From positions 1-64,000 of the forward strand of contig JABCZJ010000020.1 in the NCBI GenBank assembly GCA_013289715.1: a stretch of DNA of 64,000 nt, given 5' to 3'. The translations under genes and the position numbers were made by a program. Of the stretch, positions 41,987 through 50,434 are shown piece by piece (position 1 is the first letter of the stretch; every line of letters starts with the position of its first letter). The notes below the pieces were generated by a model. That model saw only the letters and a list, made by a program, of their open reading frames with translations, was not told the origin of the DNA and did not search any database. Source of the DNA: Acidobacteriota bacterium. GTDB taxonomy: Bacteria; Acidobacteriota; Terriglobia; Acidiferrales; UBA7541.

Positions 41987-42151
41987 GTGAGGGAAGAAAC
42001 GAGTGAAACACTGATCGAGGTTTGTGGAATATGTGACGCTGAAATCGAGCCAACTCGAAGAGTCGATTTCACGCTGCAAGACGGAACGACGGTTTGTGAA
42101 CCCTGCTTCGTGAGGGAAACTCCCAGACGCAAGGACGATTGGGCCAACTAA
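41987..42151 (+). CDS. Small zinc-finger-like protein, 54 residues
   Basis: A GTG start gives VREETSETLIEVCGICDAEI, then EPTRRVDFTLQDGTTVCEPC and FVRETPRRKDDWAN. The pairs CGIC and CEPC, 26 residues apart, form a likely zinc finger. It begins 5 nt after the 76-residue ORF, so the two are probably translated together. No named family is recognised. The ORF is short, but the paired CxxC motifs make it credible. Confidence 0.55.
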   Translation: MREETSETLIEVCGICDAEIEPTRRVDFTLQDGTTVCEPCFVRETPRRKDDWAN

Positions 42152-42259
42152 GATCGCTCACGGCGGGTCGCCGACCCTTCTGCACCACCCCAACGAACGT
42201 CTTTGAATTGTCGGGTGCCGCAACCTCGCCCCCAGCGGCAGCTCAGCTGCGGACTGACT

Positions 42260-42595
42260 TTACGTGCTCGCGGTTACGATGATTACGCCGCCTGTGACGA
42301 TGAATAGTCCGCCGACCAGGACTGCTAGAGATGGAATCTGCTTGAATGCCAGCCAAGAGATCGCTTGAGCGGTGAGAAAGAAAAAGACCACGTAGAGGCC
42401 GAGCAGTTTGCCGAAGTCCCAGGGCGGCGAGTTGACAGTCCACCCGTATGCGAACAAGACGACCGCCGCGACTGCAAACAGAGAGGCCTTTTGCCAGAAC
42501 AGAGGCTTGTGAAGTCCTGCCCTGATCAATGCGTCTCCGCCCGCTTCTAGCAGCGCGGCGAGGAACAGAACGACGATGGTTGTGCTGCGTGACAT
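42260..42595 (-). CDS. Small four-helix membrane protein (SMR/EamA-like)
   Basis: The 111-residue protein has four predicted membrane helices: TIVVLFLAALLEAGGDALIR, ASLFAVAAVVLFAYGWTV, LLGLYVVFFFLTAQAISWLA, and LAVLVGGLFIVTGGVIIVTA. The Glu in helix 1 (LLEAGGD) sits where SMR transporters keep their coupling Glu, and the size fits. It is annotated as SMR-like only by this resemblance. The ATG at 42595 is preceded by GAGGACC, which decides the start over 42607. Confidence 0.65.
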   Translation of the reverse strand: MSRSTTIVVLFLAALLEAGGDALIRAGLHKPLFWQKASLFAVAAVVLFAYGWTVNSPPWDFGKLLGLYVVFFFLTAQAISWLAFKQIPSLAVLVGGLFIVTGGVIIVTAST

Positions 42596-42607
42596 TTTGG
42601 TCCTCAC

Positions 42608-42894
42608 AAATCGATCTCACGAATCATTTTCACGAATCAAGGCTGTGGTATCTCACACGCTGGCTTGGAAAACAATATGCAAGACGCCGGGTGGCTACGT
42701 TTCCACACGAGCGGAACCGACGACTCTGATTTTAAGGGTGCCGCTGAGAACGGCGTGGGGCGTGACGGGTTCGTGAGGCGGGGTCTAAACCCCACCCTTG
42801 GCATGAAGCAGAAGAGTGAAGCATGGGGTACACGGAAATTCGACTGCGTTCGTTTGGATGATGCGGAAGGCTGGGGCAGCCGGCGCTACGAAGA
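42608..42894. other. Intergenic stretch with repeat fragment
   Basis: No supported gene. It contains a degenerate GAGGCGGGGTCTAAACCCCA hairpin (about 42776-42795) and a fragment of the TTCGTAGCGCCGGC repeat (42877-42897, minus orientation) touching the terminator that follows. Confidence 0.45.
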
Positions 42895-42928
42895 AAAGGC
42901 GCCACGATTTTGCGATCGTGGCGCCTTT
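42895..42928 (-). terminator. Terminator of the YXWGXW gene (copy 1)
   Basis: A 13-bp perfect stem, AAAGGCGCCACGA (42895-42907) with TCGTGGCGCCTTT (42916-42928), lies 57 nt downstream of the minus-strand stop. On the minus strand TTTTC follows the stem. Confidence 0.7.
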
Positions 42929-42985
42929 GGCTGGAGGCGGCCGCCTTGCGGCGAACGCCTTGGGGTTAACGATTAACGACGGATG

Positions 42986-44119
42986 TCATTTCCGGCCCTT
43001 GCCGCCGTTGTTGCCGCGCGAGCCGCCGCCTGCGCGGGAACTTCCGCCGCTGGACTTCGCGGCGTGCGGCGCGCTGGCGTGCGATCCACCATTGCTGTGC
43101 GATTGCTTGGGAGCGGCGGATCGTGCGGAGCGACTTTGCGCCTGTGCTGTGTTGGTGCGCGTTGCCGGGCGCGAGGCATTCTGCCGCACTGCGGGGCGCG
43201 AAGACTGCCGCGCAGCGTTGGACGAGCGCGAGTTGGACGGACGCGCGTTGTTCTGTTGGACGTGAGCTGACCTGTTCTGCAAACCCGTGACTGCATTTTG
43301 GCGTGTCGCATTCCGGGACTGCGCGGCGCTGTTTGAGGCTCGCGCGGCGTTATGGGTGTTCGAGCGCGCGGAGTTCGAACCGCGGTTGATGTTATTCGAT
43401 GCTGTTGCGCCGCGGTTGGAAAATTCTCCGGCGCGCGCGGTGGCTGCCGTTCCCGGCTGGCCATGATTCACGGACGCGAACTGCGCGCGGTTCGTGCTGG
43501 CGAAATGCTCCTGCTGCTTCTGCATTCCGGTGGCGCCGATATGTTGATCGCGATTCGCCGCCATTTCCGCTTCCGTGGGACGTGCGTTGAGGCCGCCGCG
43601 TCCGCCGTTGAAGCTGGTGCGATTCGTTTCGCGGTTGTTGATCACCGTGCGGTTGTAAACGTTGTGGACGTTGTGGATGTCCACGTTGTTGACGCCGCGA
43701 TTGTAGAAGAAGTGGCCGCCGTGCCAGTAGCCGCCTTGGTAACCGAAGCCGCCGTAGCCGAAGCCATAATTAATTCCGCCATAGAAGCCGACGTGCGGGC
43801 CCCAGAAACCGGCGTGCCAGAAATATCCGCCGTCGCCCCAGCCCCAATATCCGGGAGTCCAGAGAAATCCGATGCGCGGCGCGATGACCCAGGTGCCGGG
43901 AACCCAGAAGTAGCCGTCGGTGCCGTAGGCCCAGTAGCCCGGCGTCCAAATGTAGCCATCGCCCGGGCAGAGCGGCTGTGCGTACACCGGGAGCGCGGGA
44001 GGAGCGAGGGTGACGGCGACTCCGAAACCGAATGCGGCCGAGGCCGTCGGCGCGGTGGCGGGAATCGCCATGAGAACGAGCGCGAAAAGCAGAACGCGAA
44101 TGATTCGAGTGTTGCGCAT
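42986..44119 (-). CDS. YXWGXW repeat-containing exported protein (copy 1)
   Basis: The 377-residue product has a signal peptide (VLLFALVLMAIPATAPTASA). Aromatic Gly-rich repeats follow (GDGYIWTPGYWAYGTDGYFW, then FLWTPGYWGWGDGGYFWHAG) and a YGFGYGGFGYQGG stretch. A conserved HNVHNVYNRTVINN segment leads into a Ser/Asn/Arg/Ala-rich disordered tail ending in a basic Gly-rich end. The family is known from YXWGXW (BcpO-related) repeats but has no defined activity; it is probably surface or outer-membrane associated. The ATG at 44119 follows GGGGGACATC. A paralogue lies at 48849-49793. Confidence 0.85.
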   Translation of the reverse strand: MRNTRIIRVLLFALVLMAIPATAPTASAAFGFGVAVTLAPPALPVYAQPLCPGDGYIWTPGYWAYGTDGYFWVPGTWVIAPRIGFLWTPGYWGWGDGGYFWHAGFWGPHVGFYGGINYGFGYGGFGYQGGYWHGGHFFYNRGVNNVDIHNVHNVYNRTVINNRETNRTSFNGGRGGLNARPTEAEMAANRDQHIGATGMQKQQEHFASTNRAQFASVNHGQPGTAATARAGEFSNRGATASNNINRGSNSARSNTHNAARASNSAAQSRNATRQNAVTGLQNRSAHVQQNNARPSNSRSSNAARQSSRPAVRQNASRPATRTNTAQAQSRSARSAAPKQSHSNGGSHASAPHAAKSSGGSSRAGGGSRGNNGGKGRK

Positions 44120-44415
44120 GATGTCCCCCTTTCCGTTCATCGAAACCAGAAACTTTACCGGCGCCGAACTCGCCTTGGTGCTGAATGGCTGGCGATTCTT
44201 TGCGCCTACTGGGTTCAACACCGGGGGTGGGCGAAAGTCGCGGTGGCGAAAACGTGTAGAAGTGGCGGAAGATTCACCTTAGTGCGTGGAGCGGGAAAGC
44301 GTAATATTTGAGGGCGCGATTTCAGGTGCTGGGGCAGCTGGGTCGAGTAGGTTTTCGTAGCAGAGAATTGGGATATAGTCCTGCGGGCAAGATTTGAAGC
44401 GAAGGAGACATTGGC

Positions 44416-46200
44416 GTGCGCAAATGTTTGCTGGCGTTGCTGTGTGTGATGGTGATGTTAGCTGTGATGTTATCTCCGGCAACCATGCGCGCGGGCTTGG
44501 CGTCGCGGGCGGCGGCTACCGAGAAGGAAGCGGCGTGGGATCGGCTGGCTGACGAATATTTCGACCAGGTGTATTTCAAGTTTGGGCCGAGCAACGGCAC
44601 GAGCACGGGATTTCATCAATATGATGTGCTGCTGGAGGATTATTCGCGCGCGGGCATCGACGCGAATGTTGCCGCATTGCACGCATTCCACAAGCGCGTG
44701 GCGGCGGTGGATGCGCAGGGGCTGGACGAAACGCGTGTGGCGGACCGCGAACTGGTCCTGACGAATATTCAGGGCTCGCTGCTGACGCTGGAAACCGTTC
44801 GTCCGTGGGAGAAGAACCCGGATTTTTATTCGAGCGGGATCAGCAACAGCGTTTACGTGATCATGATACGGAAATTCGCGCCGGTGGATGAGCGGCTACG
44901 GTCGGTGGTGGCGCGCGAGGAGAAAATGCCAGCGACGTTTGCCGCCGCGCATGCGAATTTGCAGAACCCGCCGAAGATCTATACGGAGATTGCGCTGGAG
45001 CAGCTGCCGGACATTATCAGTTTTTTTCAGAATGATGTGCCGGCGGCTTTTGCTGGCGCTAGCGATCCCGCGGTGAAAGCAGCGTTTGCGAAATCGAATG
45101 GCGCGGTGATCGAGGGGTTGCGGAGTTACGCGGATTGGCTGAAGTCGGATGTGTTGCCGCGTTCGAATGGAGATTTCCGGATCGGTGCGGAGACATTTTC
45201 GAAGAAATTGTTGTACGACGAGATGGTGGATACGCCGCTCGACCGGCTGCTGGAAATTGGCTGGGCGGATTTGCACAAGAATCAGGCGGAATTCAAGCGT
45301 GTGGCGGCGGAGTTGGAACCCAATAAATCGACCAGCGACGTGCTGGCGGAGCTGATGGCGGACCATCCGGCGGCGGGTCACTTGTTGCAGAGTTTTCGCG
45401 ACACGTTCGATGGGTTGATCGCGTTTATTCGCGCGAAACGCATCATTACGATTCCTTCGGACGTGCGCCCGATTTTGCAGGAGACGCCACCATTCATGCG
45501 GGCGACGACGTTTGCCTCGATGGATACTCCTGGGCCGTTCGAGAATGTGGCGAAGGAGGCGTACTTCAACGTGACGTTGCCGGGAGCGCACGACACGGAG
45601 GAGGAAATCGCGGGGCGCATGACCGCGTTCAACGTGGGGACGATTGTGAGCACTGCGACGCACGAGGCGTATCCGGGACATTACGTGCAATTTTTGTGGG
45701 TGCACGAGGCGCCAACGAAGACGCGGATGCTGCTGGGCGCGAGCTCGAACGCGGAAGGCTGGGCGCATTATTGCGAGCAGATGATGCTCGACGAAGGTTT
45801 CGGGCAGCCGGGAACGGGCGCGAAAGATGCGCGCGAAGCGAAACTGATCCGGTTGGGGCAGCTGGAGGATGCGCTGCTGCGCAATGCGCGCTTCATTGTG
45901 GGGATTGAAATGCATCGGGGCAAGATGAGTTTTGAGCAGGCGGTGGAATTTTTCGTGAAGGAAGGATATCAGTCGAAGGAAACGGGATTGGTGGAGACGA
46001 AACGGGGCACGGGCGATCCGACTTATCTTTACTACACGCTTGGAAAGTTGGAGATTTTGAAACTACGCGAGGACGTGAAGAAGAAGCAAGGCGCTACGTT
46101 CTCGCTGGAACAATTTCACAATGATTTCATGCGGCAGGGCTTTCCGCCGATCAAGATCGTGCGCCGGGCGATGCTGGCAGATGATTCGCCGACGCTTTAA
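44416..46200 (+). CDS. DUF885 family peptidase-like protein
   Basis: The 594-residue protein has a signal peptide (LLALLCVMVMLAVMLSPAT) and the DUF885 layout throughout. The zinc-type block VSTATHEAYPGHYVQFLWVH (a HExxxGH-like motif) lies near residue 414, and SSNAEGWAHYCEQMMLDEGF gives the distal Glu. The C-terminal block GTGDPTYLYYTLGKLEILKL is also conserved in the family. Members are putative metallopeptidases of the periplasm. The start is GTG, with AAGGAGACATT before it; TATAGT at 44374-44379 is a likely -10 element. Confidence 0.9.
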   Translation: MRKCLLALLCVMVMLAVMLSPATMRAGLASRAAATEKEAAWDRLADEYFDQVYFKFGPSNGTSTGFHQYDVLLEDYSRAGIDANVAALHAFHKRVAAVDAQGLDETRVADRELVLTNIQGSLLTLETVRPWEKNPDFYSSGISNSVYVIMIRKFAPVDERLRSVVAREEKMPATFAAAHANLQNPPKIYTEIALEQLPDIISFFQNDVPAAFAGASDPAVKAAFAKSNGAVIEGLRSYADWLKSDVLPRSNGDFRIGAETFSKKLLYDEMVDTPLDRLLEIGWADLHKNQAEFKRVAAELEPNKSTSDVLAELMADHPAAGHLLQSFRDTFDGLIAFIRAKRIITIPSDVRPILQETPPFMRATTFASMDTPGPFENVAKEAYFNVTLPGAHDTEEEIAGRMTAFNVGTIVSTATHEAYPGHYVQFLWVHEAPTKTRMLLGASSNAEGWAHYCEQMMLDEGFGQPGTGAKDAREAKLIRLGQLEDALLRNARFIVGIEMHRGKMSFEQAVEFFVKEGYQSKETGLVETKRGTGDPTYLYYTLGKLEILKLREDVKKKQGATFSLEQFHNDFMRQGFPPIKIVRRAMLADDSPTL

Positions 46201-46214
46201 TCGGCGCACCCCTC

Positions 46215-46685
46215 ATGGACTCCATTGCGATCGACGTGTCGTTCGCGCTGCAATGTTTTCATGTGCTCTTCCTGGCGTTGCACGATTGGATTCCGCTGGG
46301 AACGCTGAATGACGTGAAAGCTGTGCGCGGGGCGAACCCGGGCGGCAAGCTGGCGGCTGGGACGATTGTCAGCACTATTCCGTTTGCGATACCGCTCGGC
46401 GCGAGCGCTTTCTACTTGGGGCGGGCGTATCCGCATTGGTTGCTCTGGTGGCTGTGGATCAGCTACTGCTTTTTATTTGTCGGCGAATTGACGGCGTGGT
46501 GGATTCCATACTTTTTTTACGGAGAGCCGGCGCGGGCCGCGCGCTATCGAGTGATGTTCGGTGCGACACACACGTTTCTGCCGGAGCGCAATGGTATCCG
46601 GCCGAACACGCTGCATGTGATCCTGCACGCCGCGACGGTGGCTTTATTGATTGCTCTCGGCGTGCTGACGGCTCAGCAGGGATGA
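46215..46685 (+). CDS. Membrane protein of unknown function
   Basis: The 156-residue protein has four hydrophobic helices (IDVSFALQCFHVLFLALHDW, AAGTIVSTIPFAIPLGASAF, WLLWWLWISYCFLFVGELTA, HVILHAATVALLIALGVLTA). Polar residues D and H sit at helix ends. No named family. It begins 14 nt after DUF885, so it is likely co-transcribed with it. Confidence 0.7.
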   Translation: MDSIAIDVSFALQCFHVLFLALHDWIPLGTLNDVKAVRGANPGGKLAAGTIVSTIPFAIPLGASAFYLGRAYPHWLLWWLWISYCFLFVGELTAWWIPYFFYGEPARAARYRVMFGATHTFLPERNGIRPNTLHVILHAATVALLIALGVLTAQQG

Positions 46686-46923
46686 TCGGGGCCTGAAGCC
46701 GTGGGATTGGCAGACAAGCGCCAGCGGCGAGACGGATCTTGCGATGGTTCGTGCGTCGCGGCAGCGTGGCCGCTGCGGAACAATGGATTTCTCACTATTG
46801 CAAGTTTTTACGGATTGAGTACCATAACATTCGAGCAACTGCGTTCCGCGTGTCCTGAATGCGGGGCGAGGCCTGTTCGACTTTCCTGTATTTGTTTCGG
46901 CCATGACCGTTGGAGGAGTGAGC

Positions 46924-48423
46924 GTGCGTCGGAGCTTCATGATTCCGGTTCTCGTACTCGCGCTGGCGAGCTTTGCGCCGGTTACGTGTGCACAGCAAGG
47001 CGCGACGGTGCCTGCGGCAGTTCGCGGAACCGTGGACGTGCGACTGAGGCTTGCGGGCGGCGAAAAATTCAGCGGCGTCGCGAGCATGCGCTTGCTGACG
47101 AGCGAAGGCGTTGAAGTTGCGGAGCATAAGGACCAGATCGGTGGACGGGCGCATTTCGCGGATGTCGCGACGGGCAAATATGGCGTTGAGGTCAGCGCGC
47201 CCGGCTTCGCAACGCTTCGTCACGACGTGGAAATTTCCGACGGGCAGCCGTTTGCGACGGTTTTTCTGACCATGACGCCGGAGGTTTCCCAAGCGGCGGC
47301 GTCGCCGGGCGCTCGTTCGAATGCGAAACTCGAGCCGACGACGCGCGAGGAAGCCGAGAAATCACTGCACGCGCTGCAGCAGGAGGATTCGATTCCGCCG
47401 GTGCAGCCAAACATTACATGTCCTCTGCCCTTGGTGCTGCAGGGCGTGGAGCAGACCGTAAGGGAGCTAGTGAGCAATCTGGACCGGTTCAGCGCAACGG
47501 AGCGCGTGGAGCACTTCGCGGTACACGCCGATGGTGGAGTAGGCGTGTCTAGCGCACGCTCGTTTGACTATGTGGTGGTGGTCTCGCGCAGTGGTGACAA
47601 ATGGTTCGGAATCGATGAATACCGGGACGGAGGGCTCGATCCAAGCATTTTCCCCGCTGGGATTGCCACGACGGGTTTGCCCGCGCTGGCCTTGATCTTT
47701 CACCCGAACTTCGCCGCGGAATTTAATCTTGTGTGTACAGGACTGGGAGAATGGGCAGGAAGACCGGCGTGGCAAGTTCGATTCGAACAGCGGCCGGACC
47801 GCCCCAACCAGATACGCAGCTACATAATCTACCAGAATTCTTACGCGGTTCCACTGAAGGGCTGGGCGATGATCGACGCCGGCACTTTTCAAGTGTTGCG
47901 GTTGGATTCGGAATTAATCAATCCGGTGGCGCACATCAAGCTGACACAAGAACGCATTGCGATTGATTATGCGCCGGTGCAATTCCGCACCGAGGAACAA
48001 CAGATGTGGCTGCCGCGGAGTGCCGAACTGTACGTGGAGAGAAAAGGCAATCGTTACTACCGCCGACACACGTTCAGCAGTTTCCAAGTGTTCACGGTGG
48101 GGACGCAGCAAAATGTTCACCCGCCGAAGGAATCGTATGCCTTCACGAACAATTCGAATCACGAGATTTTGGGAGTGCTGACGGTGAACCCGATTCCGGG
48201 CAGGGAACTGCACGAGGTGACCATCACGTTCAAAATTCCCGCGGGCGGCACGGTGTTCAAGGTGGTGGGGCCGGGCAAGGATGTGAACTTCCCGGTGGAC
48301 GCGGTGGAATCAGCGCGATTCGCGCACAACGGTCCGCCAGGATCGATTGATGCGAACGCCTACTTCGTGAAGGCGAGCACACTGGAGCTGGTGCCGGACA
48401 CTGTGGTTCCTGCGGCCCAATAA
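46924..48423 (+). CDS. Exported protein with carboxypeptidase-regulatory-like N-terminus
   Basis: The 499-residue product has a signal peptide (MIPVLVLALASFAPVTCAQ). A beta-sandwich repeat follows (GTVDVRLRLAGGEKFSGVAS, GKYGVEVSAPGFATLRHDVE), as in CarboxypepD_reg-like modules. A domain of about 350 residues comes next, with no family recognised (LVSNLDRFSATERVEHFAVH, GLGEWAGRPAWQVRFEQRPD, then YYRRHTFSSFQVFTVGTQQ). I chose the GTG at 46924 because GGAGGAG precedes it closely; the ATG seven codons earlier has no ribosome site. It ends in a beta-rich segment. Confidence 0.75.
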   Translation: MRRSFMIPVLVLALASFAPVTCAQQGATVPAAVRGTVDVRLRLAGGEKFSGVASMRLLTSEGVEVAEHKDQIGGRAHFADVATGKYGVEVSAPGFATLRHDVEISDGQPFATVFLTMTPEVSQAAASPGARSNAKLEPTTREEAEKSLHALQQEDSIPPVQPNITCPLPLVLQGVEQTVRELVSNLDRFSATERVEHFAVHADGGVGVSSARSFDYVVVVSRSGDKWFGIDEYRDGGLDPSIFPAGIATTGLPALALIFHPNFAAEFNLVCTGLGEWAGRPAWQVRFEQRPDRPNQIRSYIIYQNSYAVPLKGWAMIDAGTFQVLRLDSELINPVAHIKLTQERIAIDYAPVQFRTEEQQMWLPRSAELYVERKGNRYYRRHTFSSFQVFTVGTQQNVHPPKESYAFTNNSNHEILGVLTVNPIPGRELHEVTITFKIPAGGTVFKVVGPGKDVNFPVDAVESARFAHNGPPGSIDANAYFVKASTLELVPDTVVPAAQ

Positions 48424-48556
48424 ACGGAGTATTCGAATCTGATTGCTGCTGCCAATAATTCCGCAGACGACCTCGCCGACTGTTAAAATCCCCATCGATT
48501 ATGTGACAAGGCGCTTTAGCTGGGGCGCGAAGCGCGATGGTACGGAAGGGTTGGCG

Positions 48557-48748
48557 GTGGACGGCGAAGAAAAATGTCCGGTGAGCGGGAAGCGGAAGTA
48601 TGCGAACGAACGTGAGGCTCTGGCGACTGCGGCGCATCAGATCGCGGCCGCTCGTGCGCCGAAAGAGCTGCGGGCTTATCGCTGTTCTTGGTGCGAGGCT
48701 TGGCATTTGACGAAGAATGCGGGAAAAGGCGGGAAGGCGCGCGGATGA
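48557..48748 (+). CDS. Small zinc-binding-like protein
   Basis: The 63-residue product VDGEEKCPVSGKRKYANERE, ALATAAHQIAAARAPKELRA, then YRCSWCEAWHLTKNAGK has the pattern C-P-x-S-G-K ... Y-x-C-x2-C-x3-H-L-T, as seen in small acidobacterial zinc-finger proteins. GGAAGGG lies 5-6 nt before the GTG at 48557. A longer in-frame ORF from 48443 exists; its extra N-terminus has no conserved look. It ends just before a bidirectional terminator. Confidence 0.6.
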   Translation: MDGEEKCPVSGKRKYANEREALATAAHQIAAARAPKELRAYRCSWCEAWHLTKNAGKGGKARG

Positions 48749-48780
48749 CCGGCTCGATGGTGCCGCGCGGGTGGGCAGAA

Positions 48781-48812
48781 AAAACCGGGAGGCTGGTTGG
48801 CCTCCCGGTTTT
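48781..48812. terminator. Bidirectional terminator between convergent genes
   Basis: A perfect 13-bp stem, AAAACCGGGAGGC with GCCTCCCGGTTTT, and a TGGTTG loop serve both the small zinc-binding gene (plus strand) and the YXWGXW gene (minus strand). It has A-runs on one side and T-runs on the other, so it can work in both directions. Confidence 0.85.
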
Positions 48813-48848
48813 CGTGCGATTTAAATTCCCTGAAAAATCGTACCGGAA

Positions 48849-49793
48849 TTATTTTTGGTCCTTCTTGCTGTTCTTGTCTTTGTGGATTTCCTTGCTGGTT
48901 TTGTTTTGTTCCTTGTTTACTTGTTTCTTTTCCGCGGGAGTCAGCTTGCCGCCGTTGGCTTCGCGGTCGGCTTTGGTCTGTTGATTGATGTGCTGCTCCT
49001 GCTTTTCGACATGGGCCGTTTCGCCCGCCGACATTTTGCCGCTGGAGACGCCTTCGCCGATGCGCTTCTGCTGATTTTCGGCGCGTTCTCCGACGTGGCT
49101 CATCGCGGGATTCGCGGGTTTGCCATGATTTTCGGACGCGAAGTTGGAACGGTCCTGGCTGGCCGCGTGTTCGTGGGACATTTGTTCGGAAGTCGGCTGG
49201 ACGTGTGGCTCGTTTGCAGCTGCGCGTTCCTGAGCTGTCGCTACGACCGTTGTGCCGCCCGGGCCGCCGTTGAAGCTGGCGTGGGCGCTGACGCCGACGT
49301 TCTCGTGGACCACGGTGCGATCAACGAAGGTGTTGTGAACGACCGTCGTGTTGACGTTGACGACTGCGGTGTTGTACGCGAAGTGCCCGCCGCGCCATTC
49401 GCCACCGGCGAAGCCCACACCGCCGTAACCGAATCCGTAATTCACGCCGCCGTAGAAACCGATGTGCGGTCCCCAGTAACCGGCATGCCAGCCGTAAACG
49501 CCGCCTGCGAAGCCCCAGTAGCCGGGAGTCCACAGGACGCCGACGCGCGGCGGAGCGACCCAAACGCCGGGAACCCAGTAGTAGCCTGCGTCACCGTAGG
49601 CCCAATAACCGGGAGTCCAAAGATAGCCTTCGGTGGGACACGCGGGCTGCACATAAACCGGCAGCGCCGGTGGTCCCACGTGTACGGAGATGCCCACCGC
49701 GATCTGCGCAGAGGCCGAAGACGGCATGGACGCGAGCCCGAGGGGCACGCAGAGTGCAAGAAGCAGTGTTCGGATGAAAGTCAGCTTAGGCAT
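48849..49793 (-). CDS. YXWGXW repeat-containing exported protein (copy 2)
   Basis: The 314-residue paralogue of the protein at 42986-44119 has a signal peptide (LLLALCVPLGLASMPSSASA) and the same aromatic core (GYLWTPGYWAYGDAGYYWVP, then LWTPGYWGFAGGVYGWHAG). A VDRTVVHENVGV segment follows. The disordered tail is shorter and rich in His/Glu/Gln/Lys (VEKQEQHINQQTKADREANG), where copy 1 has Asn/Ser/Arg. The ATG at 49793 follows GGGAGGATTTCC. The core is conserved and the tail differs, which suggests a shared fold with different binding ends. Confidence 0.84.
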   Translation of the reverse strand: MPKLTFIRTLLLALCVPLGLASMPSSASAQIAVGISVHVGPPALPVYVQPACPTEGYLWTPGYWAYGDAGYYWVPGVWVAPPRVGVLWTPGYWGFAGGVYGWHAGYWGPHIGFYGGVNYGFGYGGVGFAGGEWRGGHFAYNTAVVNVNTTVVHNTFVDRTVVHENVGVSAHASFNGGPGGTTVVATAQERAAANEPHVQPTSEQMSHEHAASQDRSNFASENHGKPANPAMSHVGERAENQQKRIGEGVSSGKMSAGETAHVEKQEQHINQQTKADREANGGKLTPAEKKQVNKEQNKTSKEIHKDKNSKKDQK

Positions 49794-50292
49794 TGGGAAA
49801 TCCTCCCTTTCGAGAATTCGTAGATTGCTAAAATTTCAATTTTTGCTGCTTTTCAGAAACCGAGCTGGGCTCGCTCCATGATTTGTAGAACCCGGAGACT
49901 CGCCGAAGGTTTCGCGCTGATTTCGCTGCGATTCCGGTGGCGGCTAACCCCTCGGCTGACAATAATTATAGGACGGAGGAAATCGGTGGGAATCCTGTGC
50001 TGCACAAGTACTCTCTGAGTCGGTAAATACGACTCGAAACTGCTGATAATATATGACTTACGTGCGCTGCGAGAATGGCTTTGCGGATGAAAACCTGCAC
50101 GAGTGGACAGAGCGACGCTTGTACCATGGGACAGTCTCGGAGCAGGCTCGTCATTACGATGTCCCAATGTGGCCGCATCATCTATCGCGGTCACTTGGTG
50201 CGAACATCGTTCCACCGCGCGTATGTCGAGCAATTGCAGAACTAGTTGTCCTTAGGAAAAGATTGAGCGCGAGGACTTCGGCGGCAAACAAA
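49794..50292. other. Intergenic stretch between YXWGXW and groEL
   Basis: No supported gene. An ORF at 50053-50328 lacks a ribosome site and runs through the groEL terminator, so I do not call it. No repeat of the dispersed families is obvious here. Confidence 0.45.
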
Positions 50293-50326
50293 AAGGGCGC
50301 TTCGGTTTTTCGACCGAAGCGCCCTT
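50293..50326 (-). terminator. Terminator of the groES-groEL operon
   Basis: A perfect 13-bp stem, AAGGGCGCTTCGG (50293-50305) with CCGAAGCGCCCTT (50314-50326), is followed on the minus strand by TTTGTTTG. It lies 109 nt downstream of the groEL stop. Confidence 0.85.
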
Positions 50327-50434
50327 GATCCTTCTGGATGATGCTTTGCTGAGGGCAGCTTCCTCACCCGCTACGCGGGTTCGCAATTACGCTCGAGCCG
50401 AGATGCGGCTCGAGCCGAGGCTGCGATCTGCGAT

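Noticed and set aside
50053..50328. 91-residue ORF before groEL
   Set aside because: No ribosome site, no family look, and it runs through the groEL terminator hairpin.
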